From: Aptenodytes patagonicus
Taxonomy: Eukaryota > Chordata > Aves > Sphenisciformes > Spheniscidae
Assembly (NCBI RefSeq): GCF_965638725.1
Contig: NC_134970.1
Span: 3,787,001-3,851,000, forward strand
Reading direction: 5' to 3'
Length of the DNA: 64,000 nt
The translations under genes and the position numbers were made by a program. Shown here piece after piece: positions 35,390-48,899 of this stretch (the first letter of the stretch is position 1; every line of letters begins with the position of its first letter). A model generated the notes under the pieces. That model did no database searches, was not told the origin of the DNA, and worked only from the letters and a program-made list of their open reading frames with translations.

Positions 35390-38300
35390 CCACCCCAGCT
35401 CTCCGCACCCTTCTGCTCCAGAGCAGAGGCCCCCGCTCAGCCCCGGGGCTGCGGCACCCGTGGGCTCCGGGTGTCAGGGGGGGATCGGGGGTCCCTGGCA
35501 GCTGCCGGTGTTCGAGGGGGCGGTCGTGGGGGCAGGGCAAGGGCTCCCCGGGTCGTCCTGAGCGGTGGAAACCCCCCACCAGATCCCGGATCGGCCTAGG
35601 TGCCATTTGCCGCCCCAGGGAAGCCGATGTTGGGGCTGCCCCGGCTGCTCCCTGGTCCGTGGAGTGGGTCTCCGGGGTGCTGGCGGCATACGGGAAGCCG
35701 GCCCGGTCCCGCTGCCCCCTCAGCCCAGCCTCCCCGGCCTGCTGTGGGGAACCCCGGAGCACCGGTACCACCAGGGTCAGGTCTCCAACCCTCCCCACCA
35801 GCGGGTGAGTTCACGGGCCACTTCCACTAACACACACGCCGCCTCAGGAGGGTGAAGCAAAGGCTTGTCCCCGCCAAGCCACTGGCAAGTCACTTACTGA
35901 AACCGCCAACGGACTGAAGGAATGGTGCAGCTGACGGGAGATGGTGCGAGGGGAAGGGTGCCCCTGACAGCCGGCAGCCCCGGGGTCCTGCGCGCTTCTG
36001 CCGGGGCATCGGCCCAGCATGGGCACTGGGTGCTGGATCGGCGTCGGGGCATTCTCGGTATCGGTGGAGCAGCGTTTCTGCTGACCTGGAATGAGACGGA
36101 TCAGTCACCCAGGGCAGCCAGCAACAGTGACCCATCCCTGATGTCTGGCCCTTCCTACCCTCCTGGCTTCAGTACAGGATGGGGTCTGGCCCCCTACACA
36201 GGGGGTCTCCTCTCCCCAGCAGGTTTCCATCACCAAATTTCATTGTCCATCACCCAAGACATAGCACAGATCCTTGTTCCCTAGACAAGGCCAAATCCTT
36301 TCCAGTGATCCCCGAAGCATGCAGGAGAACTTGCCATCACCTGCACTGTCCCAGACAAGTGAGGGAGATGAGGGGGAACATGACAATAACTGCTGTCATC
36401 TCACTGCCTGAGGAGCGTTTGAGGTGAGGAGCAAGGGCAGACACCTCAGGACTCGGTGCCTCCTTCCAGCCTGGCTTTTGGCTGGAGGAAGAGCAGGATC
36501 CAGGAGGAGGTGGCTGCAGCGCAGAGGACATGTTCAATCATGGAGCAGGGAGAGCAAGCCAAGGCAAGCATGGAGCAGAACCAAGCGTCCTTGGTTGCCT
36601 CCATCCAGCCCAGCAGGAGGGAAGAGGAGAACCGGTGCAAGCGGTGCACGGCCCCAATGCTTTGTAAGATGCAAGCAGCACCTTAAAGCCACCACAAAAC
36701 AGGGAGCTGCACCAGCTGGCCCAGCTGCCAGCCACGCTGCCCAGGATAAAGGCACTCGCCCAGCTTCTGCTGAAACTGGCCCGAAGCTAAAGCAACAGTA
36801 GGAGGCCAAGCTCTTTTCTTGCCTTTGCTTTGATCAACCATGAGAGAGTTAGTATCAAAACAGGATGGGATTTCTGAATGAATATTCCCTGGCATTGTTT
36901 CGAGATTTTTGTTTCGAGCCATTGTCTCGCAGCCCCAGATGCCTCCCTTGGCGTGCGCTGGGGGAGGATCTGAAGCCACAGCTCTGATGTGATCCCCAGC
37001 GAAAACGCGTTCTTCTCCTGTGGCTGGGGCCTCATTTGGCATCTCCACAAGCAGTGGGTGCAGCTGGAGAAAACCAAGGCAGGGAATTAGATCATCTGGG
37101 TTTGCCTGTGCCCGAGGAGCAGCCCCGCGGAGGCTGAGCCATCGCCGGTTCCCACAGTGCCGCTCCCGTCGCTGGCACAGCGCTTTCGCCACGGCGCTCC
37201 CTGATAAGGAGGAGCGTGCGCCTGCCGGCACGCAGCCTGCCAGCACGGCTCCACCTTATCGCGGCTCTTATCGAATCGTTTAGGGTCCTGTCCCACTTGG
37301 GCACTGCTCTTGGCAAGGGTTAGCAGAGAGCAGCACCCTGCCTGTCCCCCTCAAAAGAGGGGATTTTGTGCAGCAGGTCGGGGGGAGGCTTTCCAGCACC
37401 TCTTTATACAGCAGGTCTCAAAACTCCAATTATTTCCGATGACTCAAGGGTTTAATAGGATTTTTTGAGGCCTTTTGCTTCCAGAGGCTGCAGCTCATTT
37501 TATTTGCACCTCTGTCATTCCTACGTGCACACACTGTACATGGGATTTCACACCTTCTGAAGCACAAGACGATGGCTATGTAGCAATGTACAACCAACAA
37601 GCCAGAGCAGAGAGTAAGAAAATAGCTTTTGAAATCATAAAAGAGGTGGATATAACAGATACTGCCCAAGCAGAGGTCTGTACTGACCCCGTTTCGTGTT
37701 CTGCGCAGCTTAAAAGAAAGCGCTTTGGGCAGCAGGCACGGAAGTAGGGTCAAGCTAGCAAGAAGATAGAGCCAAGGGGTCCCCGAGTCCTCCCCTCCCC
37801 GCTCCATCTGCCACTCCATTCATCCGCAGAGCACAAGGAATCAAGCAAATCTCTTGCTATAAACCAGATTTGCCTTTGTAAGCTTTGAAATAAACCCAAG
37901 GATTAAAGTCTAAGGACTTTTTTTTCTTTTAAAGTCAGCAACACACATGAAAGAGCACATGGGTGCATGTGAAACCCGGAGCACAGCACAATGCAGGGGG
38001 AGGTTATTTATACTGGAGCAGCAGCCAGAGGCCCCTGGAAGAGGCTGCATAAACACACAGCGCGAGCCTGTCCACGCGCAGCTTCATTACTTTAAACACA
38101 CCTGCATTGTCAGCCAGCAGACATGCTCACGCTGCGTGGGTACAGTCATAATCAGCAGAAAATTAGGAAGCAAGCAAAACCATCCTGGTGGATGATACCT
38201 TTATATATCTCTCTCTCTCTCGGTAAAAGCAAAAACAAACCCTCAACTTTTCTACTGTAGTAAAGCACAGGAGGCCTGAGCAGAGCTTGCAATCTAACCA

Positions 38301-38869
38301 GACAAGCTGAGAGCAGGGAAAAGGGCTCGTTTCCCCCATCCAACAGAAGGATCACATTAAAAAGTACTTGGATGGTATCATCCAGTCCTGAGTCACTGGA
38401 CAATAATTGTAGCAAGAGGTCTTCTGTCCTCCAGCCTGCCAAAAATAGCGCTAATAGCAAGTACAGGTTTATTTGCCATTAGGGCTAACAGTGTTCGTTA
38501 AGCGCTGATGATGACCTAACCTTGGCAAGCAGGTTCCCCTCGTCCCCCCTGCTCCACAGGGATGGATGAAGTGGATGAAGTAAGTGGTGGCACCATTCTC
38601 CAAATTCAGATCCTCCATTTATTCTTAATCATCCTGATTCTAAAGGCTCCTTTCGCACAGCTTAGGGCCTTTGTGTGTTCATATGGTCGGACACAGGCCC
38701 TGGTCTCCAAAATCAGATTGTCTTCGTTAAGCCCTTCCAATAAGAGATTTCCTGTGGAGCTCAAGGACCTCTAAGCGGGTTATGTGCCCATAATTTCTGG
38801 CCCTGTTACAAGAAGACTGCAGTCATAAAGACAGGGCATAAGACTTAACACATGCCTTCAAATTGCTTT

Positions 38870-39620
38870 GAGGAGTTACAGAGTAAACAAACAATTAGAA
38901 AATAAAATTCATTTTAAAAAAAGAAGTTAGAGCTGTTTTTAATGCTGTTCTGGCTAGATTAGTTTCCGCCCTGTGTTTAGCTGGAAATGGCTGAGAGCAT
39001 TTAGATTTCAATTATTAAAAAAACCAAAAAACAATAAACCTCTCCATAGCAATTGGCCAGACTAGATTTGTAACTGGTTTGACAGGAATTAGAAGTTCAG
39101 ATAGGCTTTCAAACACTCTGGCCCTGTTTATCCAAATGACGTTCAAAACCAGTTAGGCTGGAAATTTTACAATAAAAGGGGAACATTTGGCTTTCCATCA
39201 AGGGTTAAAACTCAGCATGGACAGACCAAGCTGCTCACACAGAGTTACGCTTTTCAAGAGTCAGCAACTCATGGTGTTTTATGTACACCTAAAAGGCAAC
39301 TGTTCCCACGCTACACTTTGACTTGTTATGTTTTTTTGGGGGGTGACGACACCTTTTTTAGTCTGCTGGACTGAAGTTCAGAAGGCATGAGACACAGAAA
39401 ACAATTTCAAGCTGGCCTCGAATACCATTAGAGTCAGCTGCCAGTCAAACAGCCACAGTGTGAATTCACACCCCCTGTTATCAGCGGTGAAATAGTTACA
39501 CAGAATTAACATTCAAATCCTCCTTATTAGACATGTCCCACAGATTGCTAAATTAGCTGTCACTTCTCCCGGGTGGGTCCCTCCCAATTACCCTAGTATT
39601 TAAGAAGGATTTTAAGGTTA
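38870..39620. other. AT-rich block, candidate conserved noncoding element(s)
   Basis: About 750 bases that are markedly AT-rich with no long open frame. Several TAATTA/ATTAGA-type homeodomain motifs and paired CAATTGG/AACTGGTTTGACAG-like segments are present. It lies about 4 kb upstream of the BTG2 promoter. Candidate regulatory DNA from composition only. Confidence 0.22.
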
Positions 39621-41767
39621 TCTATGTAGATTTGGGAAGTCAAGGGCTGGCTTTCTTTACATTAAGAAAAAAAAAACAAAAAAAATCTCTGGGAACAGTT
39701 CTGAACTGGAAAAATAATAGATGTTTGGCCTGGTTCAAATCTCATTATCTGGCTCTGCCAGAGAAGGCACAGACAATTGTGACTGCAGTGCCAGCAGCCA
39801 CCTGGTTGCTAACACCAGTTAAGCAGAATCACTGGGAATTTAAGGGGGAAAAAAGCCCAGGGGTAAGCTGGGCTAGTATGTTTAATCACAGCTGTAATTG
39901 GTAACCCGGGTCTGACCCCAGAAACAGGCCTAGCAGGCAGGGTAAACAATAAAGCAAGAGTCTTAAGCCCAGCCTACACTTAGAGCTAATAAGTCCTTTC
40001 AAAACACACAGTTGTGAAATAAGACTGTGACTGAACCATGTGAAATGCAACTGGAGGGGAGAGGGAGGACACGGACAGAAAACAAAGCCTTTTTAACCTG
40101 TTAGCTGCTAGATCAGACCATGTTTTACAGCACGTATCGATTCCCAGCAGTCTAGACCACGGTCAGGACAAGAACATGGCATCATCTAGGCGGGCCAAGC
40201 TCCTAGAAACTTATCATCCTGCATGACTCCATGGCGCTGGGCTTTGCTAAGCACCTCGCCACCTATTTTGGTGCCTGAATGTCTTTTGTCAGCTTGGTCC
40301 TTTGTTCAGCCGGTGTCGCCTGTAACCCGTCTCCCCACGCCAGCTCCGAGTGCCTTGGGATTTGTGGACAGGACATGTCAGGATACATTACGGGCATGTC
40401 CAGGCAATTTCATTTGTAGACTATCAGGAACCTTTAAATATTCCCCTCTGCTTCTGAGTGGATTTGTATGTGGACTGAGAGCTGGATGCTTTTCCCCACA
40501 GCATTTGAACACAGTAGCTTTTGTAGCCCAAGCCCAGGGCTTCAGTGAGGGTCCACGCAGTTCCTAGGAGCCGTCTTTCGCAGAACAACCTCCCTCTGAT
40601 CCACTTTCCTCACTGCATGCCATGTTTCCTTATGGAAAGCAACCTATCTGACCCACTGCGAATGTCACATCTGTTCAGAAGTATTTTAGGAAGCAAACAT
40701 TGCTGTACTCAAGGGAGCCACAAGCAGAAAGAATTGCTTTTTCTTCAAACTCCTTAGGACTTTGGACCTAGTTTTCCAATGGTGCTGAGCATTCGCTGGC
40801 TCCACATGCCTTCAGTGCACTCTGGGGTTTTCTCCTTGGCCTTACTAGCTTCTTGCTGAACCCATGTTGACCAGCGTCTTGTGTAAGAAGACATTTGTTC
40901 AAAGCTCAGTATTATCGTCCGGAGATGAAGCCTCAGCCTACAGTTCCTCATGAAGCTGCCTCATTGGGGAAGGTGTGTAGATGACCTCACATTGATTTCA
41001 GAGATGGTTTCCTGTTCTTTGCATTCGGTTATTGTTTTTTTCCACATCCCCTTTGCAGGATGCCACTGCCTCCGCCTACCTCTGTTCCTGTGGAACAAAG
41101 CTTGAGAGGGTAGAAAGGGGACAATAGAAAAAGTCCAGTGGAGTGCTCACCAAGGCAGCAGACCCAGAGCAGTGTGGGGATGGAGGTGTTTGCACAGTCA
41201 GGTCCAGAGAAAGCTGTCAGCTGTAAAGCCTGGAACAGGCTTGTTAGTTTACGAGATAAAAAGAGTTCAGAGCCCTGTCTCTATCTCAGAAATGGAGCAA
41301 GGAGCAGCAGGACTCTGGGAGGAAGGCATTGCAGTAAGACGTGCCTCTGGGAAGCCCCTCGTCCTGCTCCACCTCGTCTGCCCTTCACCAGCCCTTGGCG
41401 ATGACATCTTCCCCCAGTCCTCCCCTCCAGCACAAGGTAAACAGCACATGTGAGACACAGATGTGTGCAGAGGCAAATTGCCCCTTGGTAATCTCCCTTA
41501 TCGCACCACCCTGGGGTGTGTCTGCCTACCCGGGCCCTGCTCTTTTCCCCTCTAGAAAGTCTCCAAATAAATACTGGCTCCAGTCAAAACATCATTTCCC
41601 TCCCCCAACTGGGAACAGGTAAACCCACCACTCACTCTGGTGACAAACCCACCAATAACACAGGACACGGGAGCCAAATCCTCCTCAGCACCGCAAAGAC
41701 ACACATGAACAACCACATGAGCTGAGGGGTTATGGTCTAGCATGGGAGAGACAGACAACCAGCACAG

Positions 41768-41850
41768 CAGGAAACAGAGCCTAAAAGATTCTGTGTCTTG
41801 TTCCAAGCCACAAAGCAGAAGCAAGATACTGGGCCCTTCCCATGAGCTGT
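41768..41850 (-). repeat. MIR/CORE-SINE relic
   Basis: The plus strand follows the reverse-complement MIR order: GGAAACAGAGCC, then CTTGTTCCAAGCCACA, then AGCAGAAGCAAGATACTGGG, corresponding to the conserved core, the cAAGGTCACA segment and the tRNA-like part. Strongly diverged. Confidence 0.5.
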
Positions 41851-44800
41851 GCTGCCCCGATGCTGCAGCCTGGCAGGGTAAGGGGCCAGCATTTCTCCCC
41901 CCAGCCAGCGCTTTTCAGGCAAACCTCCCTCCTTGGGTCTATCTCACACCTTTTCCTTCTAAGGGAGGCTGGAGGGTTATATATAGGGATTTCACACTTC
42001 ACCGACATGCAGCCATGCTACGAAAAAGGGATTTTTCTTTTCTTAGAAATGAGAATTTAAAAAAAAAAACCCTCTGGCTGAAACCACAAGACAGGATTTT
42101 TTAGGTGGTGAGAATGTGACTCGTCTGCCAAACTCCAGCTCAGCCAGGGAGCAATGCTGTGACGAGCTGCCAAAGCAGCACATTGCCGAAATCTGCGTTT
42201 ATTGCTTATAAAGCATTAATGCAGGGTAACATGTTGCGGCGCCATAGCAACCCCAATCATCGGCAAAAAAATAAGGGCAAGAGCACCAAAGGCACTGTTG
42301 CTGTAGCAGCTGGTAAGTGAATTTACTGACCCTGTTCAGAGCCACCTGACATCTTGGCATTGAGTGGGGATCTCTGCTGGGTTTGAATGTGTTTTTTGAA
42401 AGTCTGTGAAGAGCAGCTGATTTACCCACACTTTGGAGAAGAAGAGCAGGAGATGGTTACAGATTAAAGTGATTTCTATTACAGCATCAGAGATCTGAGC
42501 TACCACCACAGCACCCTTTGCTTGAGGGTTTTCTAGGACATACAGAGTCAAACAGAAAATGGGATCTTTCTGGGAAGTTCTGTGTTTTCCCACAAGGCTG
42601 AAGAGATCAAGCCAGTCCCATACAGACTTCAAAGCCTTAGTGTAGCAAGGTGCTGCTTAACAAAAGAGAAGACAAGTAGCTCTAGGACTTCCAGATTTTG
42701 GCCTACTCCAGCATGGTTAGTCTAGTTTATAGCAAGCTGACCTGGTTAAGGCTAACTCCAGAATCTCATTACCATCATAGGCTATGGATCTGGCCAGATG
42801 GATCTGGCTTCCCCTTCTCTCCCGTCCCACTAGCCCTCTTCTTGGTCCCCAGCTCAACGTCACAACACGGGTTATGTCAGACATAATCTATAGCTGCTAT
42901 ACTGACAAAGCTCTGCCCAATCCATCCCTCTCCCTGTGGCCTCTGTATGCCCAGACTGCAAATCCGTGGGGGACTTTCGTCTTACAGCCATCGAGAGCTG
43001 CAGCGTGCGGATGGTCCAGGCTCCAGCGTGGGAGAGAAGGGACACTGGGAGAAGGTCTTTGGGGTTCTTCTCAGGCTACACCCACAAATAAGAAAGAACC
43101 CAGTGCTTCCCAGAGCCCAGCAAACCTCCCAACCCCTGCAAACATCAATTAGTGCACAAAGACGGCCCAGATAAAGCAGGGCAACACCCTTCAAGAGCTT
43201 AGATCTGGGTGGTGCCCTTTCCCAAGAGGCAGGCTGATCCCTGCTTGGAGAGATACCTCCTGGGTAGCAGGTGGACTCTGCAGGACTGCTCTAGGCTGTT
43301 CCCAAAGATTCCTCGCCCTCCCTGGCAAAGCTGGCTAATTGTTTTTTGGTGGGGTGCTGCACCTGGGCAGGGGGAGGCAGGCACAGGGTGTACCACACGC
43401 ATCCACCCTCCAGTGCTTTGCAAACCTCCTCACTATCCGCAATTTCACATGCAACCAGCATGCTCTCTAACCGGAACACAGCTCCTTTGTAGCTAACACC
43501 AAAGGCCAGTTGAGCATCAGAGCAAAGACAGACGTAGTATCAGCATTCACGCATTGGCTTGCTGTCTTGCAGACTCCAGCAGAGGAAGCAGATGTGGTTT
43601 TTTTCACTCTGCCTGTTGCAGAAGTCCCACAGAAAGTTTTGTTATTCAAGCAAGTCAGGGAGGCCAGAGCCAAACAGATATCTGGCTTCAGAGCTGCAGC
43701 TCTCAACTCACCCTGCGCTGCCAGGGTGTGTGCAACCAGGGAGGGAGGAAGGGAGGGAAGGAGTTGGTTAGTTATTAAAGTAGGGGTCATTTACTCAAAA
43801 ATCTGGGTTTAGGCATGGCTTTGGATTGCACCCAGAGTTCATCTGGGTTGGAATCCCAAATTTCAGGTTAGAGCCACATCTATTACTCACAGAAGCAGCA
43901 CATAAACGCTCTCGTCTTATTTCTGCATTTCAGCAACAACCAAGGCTTTAGCAGAGTCTCTGGAGGCATTTTTCCACTCATATTTAGAGGAATTAAGAGA
44001 GTCATGATTTTATCTGCGTACATTTGAGGACAGGAGGTGGGGGCTGGGTTCCTGAGCCATTTTCAGGTCAGACCTTGGTGCCTGTCCAAGGCCTTGATCT
44101 ATTGCTCAATTTCTGCTCAGGACTTTGGTCTCACTTTACAAAAACCCAGGAGCTTCATGTAGAAGCTAGGTTTGGAATGAAACAGGTACATTTAAACCTG
44201 CTTACGCTAAACATAACTTCAATATCCTCAAAATAGTCTCCAGGAGGCTGCCCTGAGATACACCAGGGATGTGATGGTCAAAGACCTGGCCCCAAGGACT
44301 CTGCTAGAGCTAAGACAGCAGCATAGATGATCCTGAGAGACCAGCCATCCTGGCCAGGCTGCTTCAGTCCACCCCTGCTGACCAGCGTTCCCCAGAGCTC
44401 CTTGGAGTGATTGTCCTCCACACGCTCATCACCAGCTCACACTATAATTGATGCTTTTGGGAGCCCAGTTATACCCCAGCCCTGCCCCACCCCACCCACC
44501 AGTAATGGCAGGGACGGTCCCACTCCCACCCCAGACAGCTATGTCCCTGTCTCCCACAGGGAGGTCAGTGAAGCTGTCTGGGATCTCTCAGCACCTCTGG
44601 AATTTGAGCAGGCACCAAAAAACAAACACGGGGCTAAGACAAGCCAAGAAAAACGACTGGAAATCCAGTGTTGGATGTCCAACATGGACACTGTTCTCCA
44701 TGAGGTGACAGAGGAAAAGGCTGTGCAAAGGAAACGCTGAAGATCTGTGACAGCTACAGCACGTGGGAGGATGCACAGTGGGGTGAGCTGTGTCACAAGC

Positions 44801-45369
44801 AGAATAGCTACTCGATTGTAAAAGAAACAACATGCAGCTCACTTGCTGACATAATTCCCCCGTTGGGCACAGCAGCCCCAAGGAAGACCTGCCATCAGAG
44901 CAGGACTCTCAAGAGAGGCTTTGGCAGCAGGGCTTTGCAGCCACATTCCGTAGAAAACAAAAGGAGGTTTGGAAAAACAATAACAACAATAACCCACTTT
45001 CCCCTTCCTGTACTGAGCTATGGCTGAGGCCATGCTGAGTGAATTATACATGGGGCTCTGCCAGGAAACCTTCCTCACAGCTGGGAAAGCACAACCCAAT
45101 CTGCCGGCAGCCGAGACATCAGCACAGACCAGGGAAGGGGACAGAGGTGCCAGGCAGGGATCGGAGCCCCTCTGTTAGAGCAGGATGCATCCTGCTACTT
45201 CCCTGCACAGCCAGCACCATCCTGCCTGGGCACCGTGGGCCCCTCAACTCAGCAATTCATCCCCACCTGCACAGGGTGTCCCAAGGCCTGCAAGACTGAA
45301 GTGTCTTTAATATAGCTATCCCCCAAAGTTAGCCCACAAAGTAGGGTGCTATTTCTTCCCTTCTCCCCT

Positions 45370-45505
45370 ATTTCCCAGAAGGTAAACTGAGTGATGGGAA
45401 AGCAGAATGGCATGCCTGGGGCAGGCCAGCGGTTTGTGATGGAGCCAGGAATTGAACTGAGATGTCCCCTAAAACTCAGATTCCTAACCACCAGGTCATA
45501 CATCT
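45370..45505 (-). repeat. MIR/CORE-SINE relic, best preserved copy
   Basis: The plus strand reads AGGTAAACTGAG, later GGAGCCAGGAATTGAACTGA (reverse-complement B box of the tRNA-like head) and TTCCTAACCACCAGGTCATA (reverse-complement A-box end). This is the full MIR order on the minus strand, missing only part of the core. Confidence 0.7.
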
Positions 45506-46049
45506 TTTGTTCGTGACATCCCCAGCAGCTCCAGTACCAGATGAGCCCAGTCTGCTGTGTCAGAGCTGCGCAGAGGCACAGCAGCTCTGCAGCTAAGATC
45601 TTCTGCCTACATTCTAGCTATCTGCTCACCCTGACCAGCCTCAGGTCTGGATGCAAAATCTTCTTGGGTAATCCAAGATTTGAAAGTGAATATTCATGGT
45701 TTAAGAGCTGCCCAAAACAGTGTCTGAGATCACCAGCATTTGGAAAATCTGGATCTCAGCATTGGAGATGTTACGGCAGTGTAAAACAAGAGTTATAGCT
45801 CACATGCTTCTGCAACCTCCCGTATGGGACTCTCTGAATATCTATCAAGGTTTTCCACTCTGATGCAGCCTGTTGGAGACTCCCGGAGTCCAAAAGCTAA
45901 CTACATCCCTGCTACCCATCTCAAGGCATGAAGTCAGGTTGAAATCCCTTACTATCCAGCTCTGCTGTGTGTGCTTAGGATCGCGTTCCTCCCAGGTGGC
46001 CTGAAAAGCAGCTGAACAAACACGATAGGGTTGATCCTGCTGCTGGCAC

Positions 46050-46140
46050 CCACCTGCTCTGTATGTGCAAAAGCAACTCACTTTTTCTCAGTATGTGCCT
46101 CAGTTTCCTGATGCACATGGAGGCTCACTTCCCATTATAA
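46050..46140 (+). repeat. MIR/CORE-SINE relic
   Basis: The plus strand shows a GCTCTGTATGTGC segment, then CAACTCACTTTTTCTC, then GTGCCTCAGTTTCCTGATG. This matches the central MIR core (tgtgacctt, caagtcactta, cctcagtttcctcatc) in forward orientation. It lies about 550 bases from the oppositely oriented copy at 45370-45505. Confidence 0.6.
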
Positions 46141-48880
46141 AAGCACCTGGGCACTTCTGAACCTGAAAAGGTGCATCTCTAATGAGTGGAAGGAGCTGGG
46201 AATGTAGCTGTGAGGCAACCTCCTGCTAGACAGAGGATGAATGCCGTGAAGGTGTCCCCATAGAAAACACTGCGCAAGAGGGGAAGGGAAGGGAAAATCG
46301 CCTTCCAGTTTCCCTGTAGCAACGCCATACAAAAACACAAGGCCCAGGACTGTTTTCTTATGGTCCCTGCGGAGGGGCCGTTCTTAACCCAGATCACGGA
46401 CACTCGGTACGGAAATGGCCCAGCGGAGCAGGAAAACATTCCCATGTGACCCATTAGTCCTGGCTGACAGGGCTCCAGGGATCTCCACTCCCTCCTGTGC
46501 CTGCAGCTCTCACCATGATAACCATTTCAGATTTGCCTCATATACATGCCCTTGAAATCTGTGGAGGTTGGAAGAGTAAACAGACCTTAAAAGGGTCTCA
46601 AATTCCTGCCTTCCACTCCCTCATTCTCAAGAGTACTCCTGAGTGAAGCAGCTTTTGCAGAGACCAGGCAACTGAAGGCCCTCTTTACCATACAAAACGG
46701 CTAATAATAACTCATGCACCCTTCACCCTGCCTGCTCCAGAGCCCAGGAGGGCCCTTGCTTGGCAACTGTACACATTTGTCTGCCATAAATGGCTGTTTT
46801 CCCTCCTTCTATCAAGGCCACATTGTGCACAAACTGTTCCACCATTAGAAATTCCAGCTCAAAGTTGCCAACGCTTGAGATCTCATCACAAGTCTTCTCA
46901 TGTTTGAAGCTTTTCTTTCCCTCCTGCAAGGGGTGAGCTTTTAATTAAAAAGAAAACTGAAAACATGAACTGGCTCTGCAAATCCATGTTAAGGTCTGAA
47001 ACACAGGAGTTAGCTAAAAGAAGCAGAGAAAAAGAATAAAGAATAAAATCAAATTTCAGTTTTGGATGTTGAGGTGTGTTTTGGGGTGGGGAGAGGCTCG
47101 AAGACACACTGTTATTTTAAACATCTTAGAAGCTACCAAAATCATTAAATTCACTGACTTTCCTGGAGCTCCCTTGGAAGGACACCAGCACAGCAGAACA
47201 CCATGCCTTAGTGAGCCAGAGGGAGAGGGGTGTTGTAGCACCACAGGTTGCTATTCAGCCTTTCCTCCCACCCTGCTGTATCCCAGAGCTGCTTCACAGA
47301 GCTCTCTCAGCTTTATTTTCAGAAAGGGAAGGCCTGAGCTCTGTGCAGACTGGCACATATGCATTAGAAAGCATCCCAGAAGAACACATATGTGCTGCTG
47401 GCAAGCTAGAGGAGGATGTGGTCCACCCAAAGAGCAGTCAGGTGCCCTGTGGGCAGCTCTGCTGACTCCAGGACAAGAGCCTTTGTGCTCATGACGCCCC
47501 CTCCTCCAAGCACAGGCAGCACACAGCAAGAAGGGCTCTTCCTGGCTAGTGGAGGTGGGCAATGACACAATTTTTTCCAACCTACCACTTCCTACAGCCT
47601 CTGTATCTGTCCTTCCTAGTGCTCAGGGGACTCTCTGCCTTCTGTATCAGGATTGGTGCTGACGTTCAGTTATCATAGCCAGATACTGGCCCATATTTCT
47701 CTGGATGAGGACGGAGTGACTCCAGATTCAGAGCTGAGATGCAGATTAGGATCTGGCTTGCCTCAGGCATTTGGCTGCATGAGCAGAGGTCAATCTTCAG
47801 GCAGGGAAGGGACAAGATGGCTTTTAGGAACCCAGTAAAAAGGTAGAAGAAAGCAGAGGGCTGCCTTTTGTCTCAAAAGAATGGGACCTAAAGGAGGAAC
47901 CTCATGGTATTTGCAGGAGAACTGACATATCCTTCCACTACAAACAAAACACTTCAAGAAATTTTTTTCACATCACCACCATTTTTTTGGGAAGATTTCT
48001 CAGAACCAGGCTGGAATTTCTCATCAAAAAGCAAGAGAGGAAGACAGCAAGCAAGTGAGCCTCTGCCTAGAGCAACCCACACTCCCCCGGTGGAGTGACA
48101 GCTCTCGAAGTCAAGCCCTTCTTCTGGCGGGTCACATCTGAATCTGGGTCACTGACATCCAGAGTCTCACTTTCAGTCTCCTTCAGAACAGAAACAAGAT
48201 ATGAAACTCGTTTTTTTGCAAGAAGGAAGAAAAAAAGAGTACTATTTCTCCAGCCAGCTGTTTCTCACAGGAGCGGAACAATAATGTCCACTTCAGAGAT
48301 GTCACCTAAGACACACCCAAGATGAGTACTTTAGAGACATGTGAGCAGGTAAATCATTTGAAGGGCCACCTTGGGCCCTGTAAGTGCCCCTGGGTATGCT
48401 AAAAATTGGCCACAATTACTCTGTGGGGTGCTTACCTTACATAATTGTCTTAATTATATGGGGCTGCCTAATTACACTTTAGGCAGCTTTAACCATGCAA
48501 AGAAAGGCATCACACATGGGCTAGAAAAGGTTCTGACCACGTCTTGACCAACATGAGGAAAACAGAAGTATTCCTGATGGACCCACTTTGCATCTTGCTC
48601 TATGACCCTGCTGAACAAGTTTCCACCGCTGCTCGATAAGATTAGAGGCCTGGGTGTGACCCTCACTTATGGCAACACACTCCTTAAACCAGGCGGGAGC
48701 GCTGGGAGGCCCCGGGGTCGGGGTGGGCTGAGGGGGGGTAAAGGGACTTTCCAGCTGAGCAGCTATCCCACAATGGCAGCACTGTAATTGCCTTTCATTT
48801 TGGAGTGTTTATGCAAGGGTAGAAAGCTGTTCTCAGATTAACTATCTCCTCCTCACAGCTCTGTAACCTTGGTAGCCTGA

Positions 48881-48899
48881 TTTTTTTTTTTTTTTTTTT
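48881..48899. repeat. Poly(T) run, 19 bases
   Basis: Uninterrupted T19. No retroposon body is recognisable beside it on the minus strand. Confidence 0.8.

Larger units (their letters stand above)
34750..35560. promoter_or_regulatory. BTG2: CpG island over BTG2 promoter and exon 1
   Basis: CpG dinucleotides are dense and G+C is very high from the end of the intron minisatellite through exon 1 and the promoter to about 500 bases upstream. This is the usual arrangement for an inducible housekeeping-type vertebrate promoter. The boundaries are approximate because no window statistic was computed. Confidence 0.6.

Noticed and set aside
35224-35808. 194-codon plus-strand frame containing a long poly-Glu run
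   Set aside because: The Glu run is the GAG microsatellite read in frame; the rest is promoter-upstream GC-rich DNA.
39720-39760. GGTTCAAATCT resembling a tRNA B box
   Set aside because: No A box at the right spacing and no cloverleaf can be drawn.
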